A stretch of DNA of 64,000 bases from NCBI RefSeq assembly GCF_964199755.1, contig NC_133898.1, forward strand, positions 110,617,847-110,681,846, in the 5' to 3' direction. Position 1 is the first letter of the stretch. Each line of letters begins with the position of its first letter. Under the pieces are notes generated by a model that saw nothing but the letters and a program-made list of their open reading frames with translations, was not told the origin of the DNA and ran no database searches. Positions 46,666 to 58,450 of this stretch are shown piece after piece. Source of the DNA: Larus michahellis. Lineage: Eukaryota; Chordata; Aves; Charadriiformes; Laridae. The position numbers were made by a program, and so were the translations under genes.

Positions 46666-46875
46666 AGTAGGGCCAGAGCAATTTATGACTGTACTTGCTA
46701 CTTAGCTTATACGTAGTAAGCCTTTTCCTTACTTACTATATTCAGTTGTAGTTTGAGCTAAGGTGTGGTACGTCACACTGCTGCATGCTTCTTTTCTTTT
46801 TCCCCTAAGCAGAAAGATGGTTTCTCTTCCATGTGTCATTAGAATTGCTTGGCCTTACTACAGTGGTCCTTTTAA
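46666..46875. other. Short unique spacer between two CR1 fragments
   Basis: About 210 bp without recognisable features. Confidence 0.5.
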
Positions 46876-47046
46876 ATCATAGAATCATAGAATGGTTCGG
46901 GTTAGAAGGGACCTTAAAGGTCATTTAGTTCCAACCCCCCTGCCATGGGCAGGGACACCTCCCACTAGACCAGGCTGCTCAAAGCCCCATCCAGCCTGGC
47001 CTTGAACACTTCCAGGGATGGGGCATCCACAGCTTCTCTGGGCAAA
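46876..47046 (-). mobile_element. CR1 LINE 3' end, very short
   Basis: The tail ATCATAGAATCATAGAATGG is followed by GGACCTTAAAGGTCATTTAG, TTCCAACCCCCCTGCCATGG and the start of the RT C-terminus, cut off after TTCTCTGGGCAAA. It is only about 171 bp, a typical 5'-truncated CR1, close in sequence to the copies at 4.9 and 58.0 kb. Confidence 0.95.
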
Positions 47047-50000
47047 TCCTTATGGGGATGGCAGTGTTTTAGATTAGCTCAGGATCTCATGCTTGATTTC
47101 ATGTCCACAAAGTGATTTCAGTACTGTGAAACTAGTCCAATATTCTTGGTCATCGTCAGAGGAGAGCAGCTTTGCTCAGAAAAACATTCTCGTATATTGT
47201 GAATAGTATAGAAAAATGTATAGAGACGGCTTTGTGCTGTTGAACACAAACAGTGTCTTGTTGCTAGTGCTCTGGCAGAGCAGATGAGAGAGGCACCTGC
47301 ATGGAAGTCTGAGTGGCTAAGTTTGTGGAGGAAAGAAAAAATTAGGACTGTAAAGAATAAGGACCAAATGTTTATACTTCTCCAATAGAAAAGGAGTTTT
47401 TGGAAAGCTTTAATGTTACTTGAAAGTCAGAATGAAAGGAAAACAAGAACCTTTAGACAGAGTATTTCTAACGTGCTTGGGGGAAGGAATTTGGGTGCCA
47501 AGAACCTCAAAAAGAAAGAAGGCTGCAATAATCATACTATATAATTATTGTGGCTCAGGTAGAAGAGGAAAAGGCAGAAACTTGCATGCTATTTTTGTAT
47601 GTTGTCAAGCATGGTCACATCCCTGTGGCCTCTTATAAAATCTTACCCTTCTCTGCAAGCGGAAGGATAATGGAAAGTGTTTGACAGGATGATGGTTCTT
47701 TATATTTTATATCACAACTTTCACACTGTAAGGAACCTTCCAAAAATATCAGTTTTCAAAGCTCCATTATTTTTAAAGAGCAGCTAATCACAAAGGCAAG
47801 TGGTATAAGAAAGAGTATACCTGTTATGTACCTACTTGTAAGCCTGCTGCCTGAACAGACAGGAGGTTGAAATACAGGTTAGGGTGAAATTCAGCTAACC
47901 TTGCTCATACAAATATTCTATATATGTTCAGAGTTTCAGGTATACAGGGTTTTTTTTGAAAATCAGAATAAGAAAACCAATTTTTGTTTTTTTTCCTTTC
48001 AGCAAGGGAAAACCTTTGTGTTAAGAGTGTTGCAGTGGAGGTGGGCAAACCTGTATGTTGCCTTTTAACTTTCAGCATCATGTGGGACAGTTGTGAATGT
48101 ATGTAGTATTGAAGTAGCTGAGAGCGCAGCCTCAAAGTGACACTGAACATGACCACAAGGAAAATACATTCTTGATCTGTTCTTGGAGTTTGAATCTGAG
48201 TCTCTGAGGATCATCTGTCTGTGTTTAAAATGTAATTTCAGCATGACTTTGAAAGAAAGAGATGAGTGAAAGTTAGAAGTTTTTTGTGTTGGTTGTTGAA
48301 TGATACTGTCCAAAGTAATTACAGTGATTTTGACTGACAAAGTTTTTAGCTTTATATGTAAAATATGTTCTCAGTAAGAAAATCCGTTTGGTATTTCCTC
48401 CCACCACTTTTATTCTGGGTGAAATTTTCATTGTATGCTAAAGCTTGGGGCTCTTATTCTGTATTCAGTCTTTTCAACCAATCCTAATGAAAAATGTCTT
48501 ATTTAATATATAACTTTTGTTTTTATTTGCACTTGTATTCTGAAAACAGTCACACCTGCAGAAAGAAGAGCAAAATGAGTCTATTAGTAGTCTAGGACTT
48601 CTAAATGTAATAAACTGAATGAGATACAGCAGTGTGCTATTCCTTCAACTATTCTTTGCTGCAAAGTAAGGCTGGGAGTACTTAATGGGGTATGTTAAAC
48701 ACCATATTGTAGTACCTAAAAGGAAGAGAGAGATAATGTACAGAGTAATACTATAGATATAAATACATAGAAAGAATAAACAGGACGTTAGGAAAAAAGG
48801 TGTTAAGCTGTTATGCTGTACTTTTCCCTTTCAAAGAGTTTTTATTCTCTTGCATTATTTATACATATAAAGGACATTGTTTATATATATAAAGGATCTG
48901 TTACTTATATAGCTAAAGGACGTTGAAGAGCATATGAAAGAAGAATAATATGTATTTAAAAAGAAATTCTAAATGGAAACTTAAATATGCTAAAGTATCA
49001 AATTATATACCACACAAAATCAATAGAATGGTGAATACTGATTCCCAGAAATCTCAAAAATAAGCTCAGTCATATATAAAATTGGAAATGAAGTGGATGA
49101 CTTCACTGTGAACAGGTGCATCATTTCATAATGACTGTATGAAGTCCTTAATCAGTATAGCAGTTCTAAACAAGTATAAAATGTACATGGTTTTGTACGA
49201 AATGGTTGGGAGTAGATATGATAGTGAAATTAGTGACTTCGGGACATGTTTCCCTACAATAGATTAGTCCTAACAAGGTAGCTGGACTGTATTTAGGTAC
49301 ACCTGATTTGAGCTTACTGTAGTAAGTGAAAAGATTTTTGCTGGTTTGAACAAATGATTAAAAATACACTGCAAAGTTGATTATAAAGCCACACTTACTC
49401 TACATGCAGAAGGATAGAGAAAATCTTGTCAGTAAGCTAAAAGTCAGTAATTCAGTGGACAAGATTGTTATCACTGGTTTTGAGGAAAGTGGTTATTTGA
49501 ATTTTTGTGTGGATGTCTGATAAAAAGATGAAGATGAGCATGGTGGAGAGAAAGAAAAATGATAGGGAAAAGTAGATAAAAGAAGTGACTGGGGAGAGAT
49601 AGAGCTATCACTTGTTAAGTAGAAAAATTTGTACCATTTGTGTAATGGTCACTTTCAAGAGAGAAATTGTTTTATTTAAATAATTCTTAGTCTGAGTCTG
49701 TGTGAGTATATCTTGCACATCCATGTATGTAAGGTTAAGACTCTTATTTCCACCAATTCAGAACTGTGTGTTCAATATGTTGCAGACTGAAGGCTTTCTT
49801 CTGTTTTCTCAGCATAATTGAAGGTAGGAAAAGGAATTACGAAGGTTGAAAATGATCAGGCTGTAGGGGTGGAATAGTCTTTCATATTTATTTGTAAATG
49901 TTAAAACACCAACATTTTCAATCATTTTGGCGTAGCTCAGCAAAGCTGATCTGGACTCCACTTCGGAAGACTTTTTGATGGAAGGGAAGGCAATTTGCTA

Positions 50001-53000
50001 AAGAGATACCTGGTCTAGCTGAATCAGGTATTTTAACCCCCGAAGGAATACAGATGCTTTAGTGTCCTTCAACCAATTATCTGTATTGAGAAACATAGTA
50101 CTTCGGACATTTTGGAGCCACTCTAATATTATGCTGCTTTTCAGAGCCAAGCTAGCTCAAGTACCTCTCTCCTATTCCACTGAGAGCCTAAGCATTGACT
50201 TGTGCTCGTTCCAAGGCACCAATTTTTGCTAGAATACCAAATACCTGTTTTTAAGGGGACTACATTCAAAATCAGGCCTTGGATGCTTAAAATGTATATT
50301 TCGGAAATCTTTTCTCAATTAAAGCACTTATGTTACTCTCCATAATTATGAAGTTAAATTGATTCCCTAGGGTATATTCCAATAGAGCAGTCATTAAAAT
50401 CAAACAAATCCTACTTGACTGGCATGTAGAGTTTTAACTGTTTTTTGATCTTTATGAAAATACTCAGCAGAGTTTGCTTACGAGCAAGTTTGCAGTTAAT
50501 ACCTTACCCTGCAGAGCTTTAAGTGGGCTTTGCAGAGAATTTTTTTTATATATAGCAGGATTAGATACAAAGTGTTTTTCTGAGTTGATTTCAAAACTGA
50601 AAAAAATAAGAAAAACAAAGTGCAAAGAAAAAATGAGAGATTTATTTATTGAACTGTTTAACTTGTCTTTTGCTCCTTACATCCCAACGCAACTGTGAGC
50701 CGTTTCATTGTTTTCATGTCGACATCCAAATACCTTGTCTGTGTCAGATGGATGCATTTTTAGTTGAGTTCACACATTGGTATGATATACTGATGGTTTT
50801 AAAAGGGATGATGAATGCTTGTCTGCTTGGATGTTGATGATGGTATGGCCAAAGTTGTTTTCATGGTATGTTTTAGTCTGTAGAATGTATCAGTATGTAA
50901 GACTGTCATTAAGTGTATATTTTCTTTTCTACCAGTGTTTTGGTTTTTTAAAATGGCTAGTCACTATGATTTTGGTCTTTAAAAAAATACTCTGCAATAA
51001 TCACTACAACTTCTTTATTATTTCTAGCTAAAATATGAATAAATTATTCTTTAAGATGTTTTGGAATTGTTCCTCAGTTTTGCTTAGAAACAAAAATTCT
51101 CTGTCTCTCTTAAATCACATAGTTTCAGGGAAAAAATCTGATGTCCCAGGAAGAACTGAACTATTTTGTAACTTTATTACTTCTTGCTGTTGTCTTCTAA
51201 AAACTTGATTTACTTTGTTATGTAGCATTTTTAGGAAAAGAGATACAGATGGTATTTCAGCTGTTTTCAAATAATTTTGTCTGAAACTAACTAGAAGTAT
51301 AAAAAATTAAAAAGTATATTTAAAATCAGATTTAAGATATGTTAGATTTTTATTTGCAAGTTTGTTCAGTTTCATTATTAAAGACAAAATTTGTTGTTAC
51401 ATCATGGTTTAACTTTTCTGTTTTGTACTTTGATTTCTATTGCCTGTTTGCCAAAATACTTTTTTTTCATGTGTACCTTTGAGATTTGGTATTTATTGCT
51501 GTCGTGAAAAAATTCTAAGGCATTGCAAAGTCTATCTGGCCTGCCTCTGACTGTTTAATTCAACAACTCTGTTTTTATGTAGGTACTGTATAGCCAAATT
51601 AAAATTTTCCAATACTGCAACTAATTACTGTTCTGCACAAAATACGAACAAAGTTTACATTACCAGAATATGTGAGGCTGGTTGCTGCTGTGAGACTCAT
51701 CTCTGTGGATGTAACATGAAATTATGTCCACCCTGGCTGCAATGCTGTCCAAGTTAACCTGGACAAGCGGAGCAATAATCACCTGAATGCCAGATGACAG
51801 TAAGCACAACTAAAGCAAGCTCAAATAAGCTCAGGCCAAGACAAATCCCAACCCGTAGAAGTGTGGAGACTCAGCACCACCCGCTTAGTGCAGACTCTGT
51901 GACCTTTGTTCTTTTGAACAGTCCAGGCTCTGTTCCTTTGAACAGGAAGGACAAAGAGCCTGTTTTCTGGGCTGTCCCAGAAAACCCCAGCATTTTGTCA
52001 TTTGGATGTTTTCAAATGCAGGAGACTGAAGGCTGCTTGATGGGTCTCACTCAGTGAGGGTCTTGCTTTGTCCTTCTACAGCTTAGGAGCTCTCAGTGCA
52101 GTGGGTAGGGGCCAGAACACAAAGTTGTTCAGCTGGTGATGCCACCATACTTGGATATGGAGTATCCGTGTTTCCAAAGCCCTATGTGTTTCAAGCCTAA
52201 TATATGGCCTTGAAAAGTGCTGCCTTTTTTATGTATTTACTTTTATTTTTAATACTGACTCAGTAATAAAGGTACCATAACAAAAGCACCAAACAGAATG
52301 ACAGTCAAGGTTAAAACTGTAAGTTAGCAACTTTTTCAAGTATGGTCCATTTAGGCGTTTGCTTTGTTCAGTCTAATAGTGTATGCAGAGGCAGCATCTT
52401 GATATCTTGCCAAATCATACACGCCTTTCTCCTTGCTTGAGTACAAAGGTACAGCATCTTGCTATAGTGATAACTATTCCAGGGCATTGCACCTTGATAG
52501 TCTGCACTGGGATGTTGTCAGCGTGAAGCCTAGCAGTGTTTGACCCAAACCGACGAGTGCTGCCCAAAACCCTCCTCAGGCAGAGTCACAGGTTAGGAAG
52601 AGCCGGAGGAGCTTGGGTGAGGCCCCTGTGATTGGGACAGAGAGCGAGAAGGACACAGGCTGTGTCAGCAGGGCTCCAGGCCAGAGAACGGTCCTGGCAC
52701 ATTTAATTCATGAGTCTAGACATAGTTTTTGGACTGAAGCCATACTTGGGGCAGCAGCCAACAGAGTAGATAAGGAACGCACAGACTGCAGACTTCTGCA
52801 ATGTCACTCCTGCTTCAAATGAGAGCTGACTGTGCTCTTCGTCATCTTGCAAAGTACTTTGCTGTGGAAATGGAGCAAACGAGCTCCTACTTGATGAACA
52901 GACAGAACCTGCGTGCTAGGCAGTGGTGCGCAGGAGTCAGTAAGCTGGGAAGCCAAACACCAGCCTTTTTGCCCCAGTAAATTTCTCTGTAACGGCCTGG

Positions 53001-56000
53001 GGTGTGCTCATCACTGGTTAAAAACTCTTGATTCCTCCCAGGGCAGGCATTAGAGGTGCCCAGGAACCTCTCTCATGTCATAATCCTGCTCAGCTCTCCT
53101 CTGTTTGATGGCATCTCCTTGAAGAAACAGGGCTGCTAACAAGTGTGAGTTTCTATTTTAATGTCAGCTGTTTCGCATTCCAGCTAAGGGAGGAAAAGCA
53201 TTGGGCAACATAGGTATGTAAGGCCTGAATGGGGAAGGGAAGTTTTTCAGCTGTAGGTAGTAGGTCTGGTTTTCTTGCAGGCTGGGGGCTCAGGCCTTCT
53301 TGTGAAGAGATGTAGTAGCTGCTGGCGATGCAGCAAAGTGAGGTCGGATGATGGAGCAAAACTGAAGCTGTGATCAGGACAGACTGGGTGGAGAACCTGG
53401 AAAGGATGGCATTGCTCCAAGATGATCAGCTCTGATTTTGCTGGGATCCTTTTCCAGGTCCCTTGGCCCAGCCTGGACAGCCACCCAAGACAGGTGTAAA
53501 TGTGCCTGAAGGAGTGCTTTCCCTTGAGGTCTGCATATTTCTCTTGTACTTTAGTCAGCCACTCCCAATAAAGATACACTGAGGGTAGCTTATTTCTTGA
53601 CTAATTACTTCCTTGGGTAACACACTCTTTTCTTTAAGATCAGATAAAGGTGTTTGTAGGATATTCTGAGAAGTCCTTATGAATGTGTTTGCAAATTATT
53701 TTCTGAGGCTGGTACTAGCTACAAAAATAACATCTTTCTGGGTTTCATAATCCCTGCAGCAATATGATAAGGCTTTTCTATTTTCTGGACTTACAGGGAA
53801 GTTTAGGATATTAGAGAGGTCTTTAAAATGCCATGGTCTTCACAGAGCTAAAAATTAAGGAATATATATAGCAGATGATAATAGGAAAGGGAGGAGTCTT
53901 ATAAACTTAGATAACAGCCTATAGTTAGGTGGTATAACATAGCGATAGGAGAATATGTTAGAATGGCAGCTCTTTCCAGGCATCTGTAATATATATAAAC
54001 AAACATGTGGTGCTAATTAGGAGTGGCATTACAGTAAATTAAAAAGTTTGCATATATCTTGTTTTAATGGATGCTTCATTATATTCATTGTTTTTTAGCA
54101 GGCATCATCTGTTTCATTAATTTTCTTTAATCTTGAAAACATAATGCCTGTGCCATATGTTGTGCTGTCTTGCTCAGATAGTAGGTAGACAAGGAAGACT
54201 TCTATATTTTGCTTCAGACTGCAAATTCCACTATAATTTTTTTTTAATATATAATTTGAAGGAACTCTTTTGGAAGTCTAAGACTGATGGGCAAAATTGT
54301 CGTGTATTTTGTGTTGTTCAGGGTACAGGAGTGGAATTCTTAGTTCCTTTGAACTAAACAACTCTAAAAGAAATGCATGGGCTTAATTAAGAGATGTTAA
54401 TAAATATTTTGTAAGGACTGCCTGAAAATGACCACAGAGTCAGACTAAAGGATGACAGAATCTAGGTCTTAGTTGGTAAAGGGACACTGCAGATAAGATT
54501 TTGCACAGCTATTTGGCAGGCTGAATTCCTTTCTTATCAAAATATGCCCATCTCACTTTCTTTGAGAACTAAAAAGTAATCCTTGCTTACAAACAGCTCT
54601 TAAAATGAAGTGGAAAATAGAGCTTGGAGTTGTCCTCAATAAAACGTTAATTGCAAATGAAGACAACATATGCCAGTGTGTTCTTCTTGCCTGATTCTTA
54701 GTTGCGGTTTTGAGGAATACATTTGCTAATTGAGTATGTAAAAAGTTTATCAGTCCAGATCTGTGGTGACTTTGGAACATTTGGCATATATTAATTAATA
54801 GGGACTGGGTTTTTGAAGAAAACTTTGGGAGACATTAAAAATGCAAGTGGCTCCTGTTTTGACTAGCATTCTGTGTTTGTTTTTTTTGTTTTTTAGCTTT
54901 GAGTCCTGCTATGTCTCTTCAGGGTAAATTGTTCATGCTGATGCTTTAAAATTGTTTGGTAAAAGCATTATGTTCATTTTTGTAAGGTTTAAGCATGATA
55001 TACTTTCTTAATATGTTGCAGTGAGATTTTTATATTCTCTGATGTGATCGTTGTCTAACAAGGCTTTTTATAAATAAGGAGCATAACGTTTTCTAAAATG
55101 TAAATACTTCTTGAGCTATACACCATACTAGAGAATATTATTCCAGTTTACTTCCATTATTGCCTCATAGAAGGGCAGTCAGTGTTCCTAGTATTTCATA
55201 GTTGGTTTTGTGGTTTGTCTTCTTTTTTTAAAAACAGCAGTTACTTCATAAAAGTGTGGGCAAAAAGGGGAAATAACTCCGCAATTTATTAAATGGTTTG
55301 TGCACACTCTTAACTTACAATTTCCATTAAAAATGAACAACAGTATGTTCGCTATTTCCTTGGGGAAAAGCCCCTTGCTTGGGGCTGATGCTTTCTAGGG
55401 TTATGAGGTGCAAGTGAGACTAAGTACTGACCACAAAACTAGGGTGGAAGGGATGGAGAGTGAATTGTGTGAGGATGCTACACAAGGACAAGTGACACCT
55501 CACTTACTTAGAAGCAACTGGTCTGTTTTCTGCCCGACATGTATTGCCCGTCAGACAGAGTCTTTCATCAGTGCTGTCTCCTAACCTGTGCTGGGGGAAT
55601 GCTAGTTAGCACAGGCCAAAGCTAACATTTAATTTGTATGGGTGATTTCTGTCCATGTCCTGGCCCTGGTTCATTTGTTAGAATGGATATGCGTTAGGAA
55701 AAGTAATAGATTTTTCTTAGAAATTGTCATCACTTCTAGCATCTATCTGACTCGGATTGTTTCAGCCCGTCGTCATTGTTTCATACTAAAGCCTTGTCCA
55801 TCAAAATGACAGGCCCTCTGTAACATACTGATTTTTTTGTCCCTTTAAACATGCTTGCTGTTATTAGATTGCATGCTAAGAACATATATTTTCTTGAATT
55901 CCAGCCAAATCTGTAAGAATTGTTTGGGGAGGGCTTTGCTGTGGGCTTGTTCTTTGCAACTCAAATTATGGATCTCTAATAGTGTACAAGGTAAATACTG

Positions 56001-56497
56001 TTCAACATGAGAAAGATCTAGTTGCTATAAACAGCGAGGAAATAACTAGAGTAGTGATGCCTAATAAGAAATTTATAAACTAGGCACTTATTCACTTCAC
56101 TGGTTTATAGATCTATATCCTTATTGTTTCCAACAGATTTGCATTTTAAAATGGTTATATGCAAAAGAGCAAACTCTCCCTGCAGATAATAACACTCCAA
56201 CATCTTTTAAGGTAAATATAACAGAGGATTTCAAAAGCAGTAACTGTAGAGTTCATTTTTGGCATCATGATTTTTTCAGAAAGGCTTAGATTGCAAGGCC
56301 CAGCAAAATATTTTAAATTAATAATTTATATAAAAGATGAATTAAATATTCATAGTGAATATAGGAAGTATGCGTTCCACCTCAAAATACTGTAGGTATT
56401 ACAGTAAAAATAATACTTGCAGATCCAAAGAAACTGCTGCTTCTAGCTTAGACATAATTAAGTGGTAACAGACAGAAGAAACACCTACATAATGACA
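47047..56497. other. AT-rich unique DNA without recognised gene
   Basis: About 9.4 kb without a recognised exon or repeat family. A three-unit AT-rich repeat lies at 48859-48925. GC content rises modestly at 51700-52100 and 52500-53580, where the longest frames occur (87 codons at 51794-52057 plus, 110 codons at 53247-53579 minus). Neither product is recognisable, and the GC-richer segments might be old unidentified repeats. Confidence 0.5.
48859..48925 (+). repeat. Three-unit imperfect 21-25-bp tandem repeat
   Basis: Three units share the core TATA..TAAAGGA(C/T)...TG, at 48859-48879, 48880-48900 and 48901-48925; the last carries a 4-bp insertion. Confidence 0.7.
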
Positions 56498-57976
56498 AGG
56501 ATCACAGAACTGCTGGAAGGAGCCTCTGAAGATCATCTAGTCAAACCCCTCTCCTCAAACCAGGATCAAATACAGCAGGTTGTTCAGGGCTGTGTCTGGT
56601 TGAGTTTTGTGTATCTCCCAGTGTGGAAACTCCACAAGCTGCCAGGACAATCTGTTCCAGTATTCAACCACCCTGTCAATAAAATCAGGTCTTTGATGTT
56701 TAAATGCAGTTTTCTGCATCTCAGTTTGTGCTCCTTGTTTCTTGTCTGTTCTGGATCTGTCTGGGTCAGTCATCCTTACTGTCTCCTTCAGATATTTATA
56801 TACATTGAGAAGATCTCCCCAGAGCCTTCTCTTTTCTGGGCTGGACAGTCCCAGCTGTCTGCGTCTCCTCATGTAGTTCCCTGCACTCAGCAGTATGTCC
56901 ATGTTATACTTCTATGGGGAGCACCACACTAAAGCCAGTACTCCAGATGTCTCATCAGTGCTGAGGACAGGGAAAGCATCACCTCCTTTGACCTGCTGGG
57001 GACAATCTTCCTCATGCAACCCAGGTGCTGCCAGCCCTCTTTACCACTATGGCATATTGCTGGCTCATGGTCCTTGATCATGCTTAGCATGGGGTCCACC
57101 AGGATCCCCAGATCTTTTTCTGCAAAGTTGCTTTCCAGCACCAATTGTCCCAAGCCTGCATCGCCCCCTTCCCTATTCCCCCACACATGAGGTTATTTCT
57201 TCCCAAGTGCAGGAATGTGCACTTTCCTTTCACTTTCATGAAATTCCTGTTAACCTATTTCTTCAGCCTCTCAAGGTTCATCTGAATGGCACATTAAACG
57301 TCTTTGTATCACCCTTCCTACTTGTTTTATGGAGTCTGCAAACTTGCTGAAGGTGGGCTCTGTCCTGTTGCCAGGTCACCAATTACAATGTTAAACAGCA
57401 CTGGTTCCAGTACCTACCTCCTGAGTATTCCAGTAGTGACTGGCCTCCAGCTGCACATCATGCTGCTCATCACCACCCTTTCAGTTCAGCATTTCGGCTA
57501 TTTTTCAGTCCACATCACAGTCCACTTACCTAATCAGTGTTCTTGCCTGATCTTCCTTTTGCTGCTGGTATTTCAGTATTTCATCTTGTGATCGTTGCTT
57601 CATGTCTGTTCTGGATCTGTCTTTGTCCATCTTCCTTGCTGCCCCCATCGTGATTTATGTATGTTGATAAGGTTCTTCTGAGCCTTTTTTTTCAGGGCAA
57701 GACAGTCCCATTTCTCTCAGCATCTCTTAATGTCAGATGTCCTGTAGAGGCCCTTCTTGTTGCCCTTCACACCCCTCACCCCTTCACACAAAGCCTCAGG
57801 TGGGCTTTGGCTTTCCTAACTGTATCTCTGCACACTTGGACAGTGTCTCCCTATTCCTCCTAGATCACCTGTCCCTGCTTCCACTTGCTGGGCGCTTCCT
57901 TTTCCTGTCTCAGTCCAGTCAGGAGCACCTTATTCACCCATACAGGCATCTTGTCACCTTTCTTTGACTTCTCACT
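56498..57976 (-). mobile_element. Long, old CR1 LINE: polymerase region and 3' end (left part)
   Basis: Read on the minus strand, the left end is a diverged 3' terminus (GGATCACAGAACTGCTGGAAGG). Moving right come the RT C-terminus (56555-56902, around LSSPEKRRLWGDL), then a region with CTGGCTCATGG...GGGGTCCACCAGGATCCCCAG (57060-57110), the polymerase area (GTCTGCAAACTTGCTGAAGG, ACTGGCCTCCAGCTGCA; 57320-57460), and near 57840-57930 the endonuclease-RT linker (landmark WKQGQVI). Several stops and indels break the frames. The words TTTCTTGTCTGTTCTGGATC near 56735 recur near 57600 (CTTCATGTCTGTTCTGGATC), suggesting a local rearrangement or duplication inside the element. It is interrupted at 57976 by a younger CR1 and resumes beyond it. 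Confidence 0.85.
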
Positions 57977-58190
57977 TAGAATCATAGAATCATAGAATTG
58001 TTAGGGTTGGAAAGGACCTTAAAGATCATCTAGTTCCAACCCCCCTGCCATGGGCATATCCCACTAGATCAGGTTGCTCAGAGCCTCATCCAGCCTGGCC
58101 TTAAAAAATTCCAGGGATGGGGCTTCCACCACCTCTCTGGGCAACCTGTTCCAGTGTCTCACCACCCTCATGGTGAAGAGGGTGATCTTG
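57977..58190 (-). mobile_element. Younger CR1 LINE nested in the older one
   Basis: It has an intact tail (AGAATCATAGAATCATAGAA), GGTTGGAAAGGACC, TAGTTCCAACCCCCCTGCC and the RT C-terminus up to CCACCCTCATGGTGAAGAGG. Few differences from the copies at 4.9 and 46.9 kb mark it as younger than its host. There is a 10-bp deletion after CCATGGGC relative to the 46.9-kb copy. It sits between two segments of the older CR1 with the same orientation. Confidence 0.92.
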
Positions 58191-58450
58191 ATCTTGACTT
58201 GTCAAGATCAACCACTCTTGAGCTTGGAGGAGGTAATCCTTGAAAATAAATCAGCTGTCCTGGACTTCCCTTGCCAGAACTGTATCCTATGGGATTCTTC
58301 CAGCTGATCCCTGAATAGGCCAAAGTCTTCCTGCCTGTAGCCGAGTGTTAGCACCCTGTTTTTCCTTTCTTCTCTCCTTTCAGGATCATGAACTCTGTCA
58401 TCTCATGGTCACTGCAGCAAAGGCTGGCTGTGGCCTGCGCACACCCAACC
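58191..58450 (-). mobile_element. Older CR1 LINE, 5' part (endonuclease-linker), right of the nested copy
   Basis: CAGCTGTCCTGGACTTCCCT, CTGTATCC..GGGATTC, CTGATCCCTGAATAGGCCAAA, then GATCATGAACTCTGTCATC and CATGGTCACTGCAGC match the end of the CR1 endonuclease region on the minus strand. This is the piece expected upstream of the linker found just left of the nested copy, so it belongs to the same old element. The junction at 58191-58215 carries a small inverted repeat (GATCTTGA/TCAAGATC). The element fades out near 58450. Confidence 0.8.
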
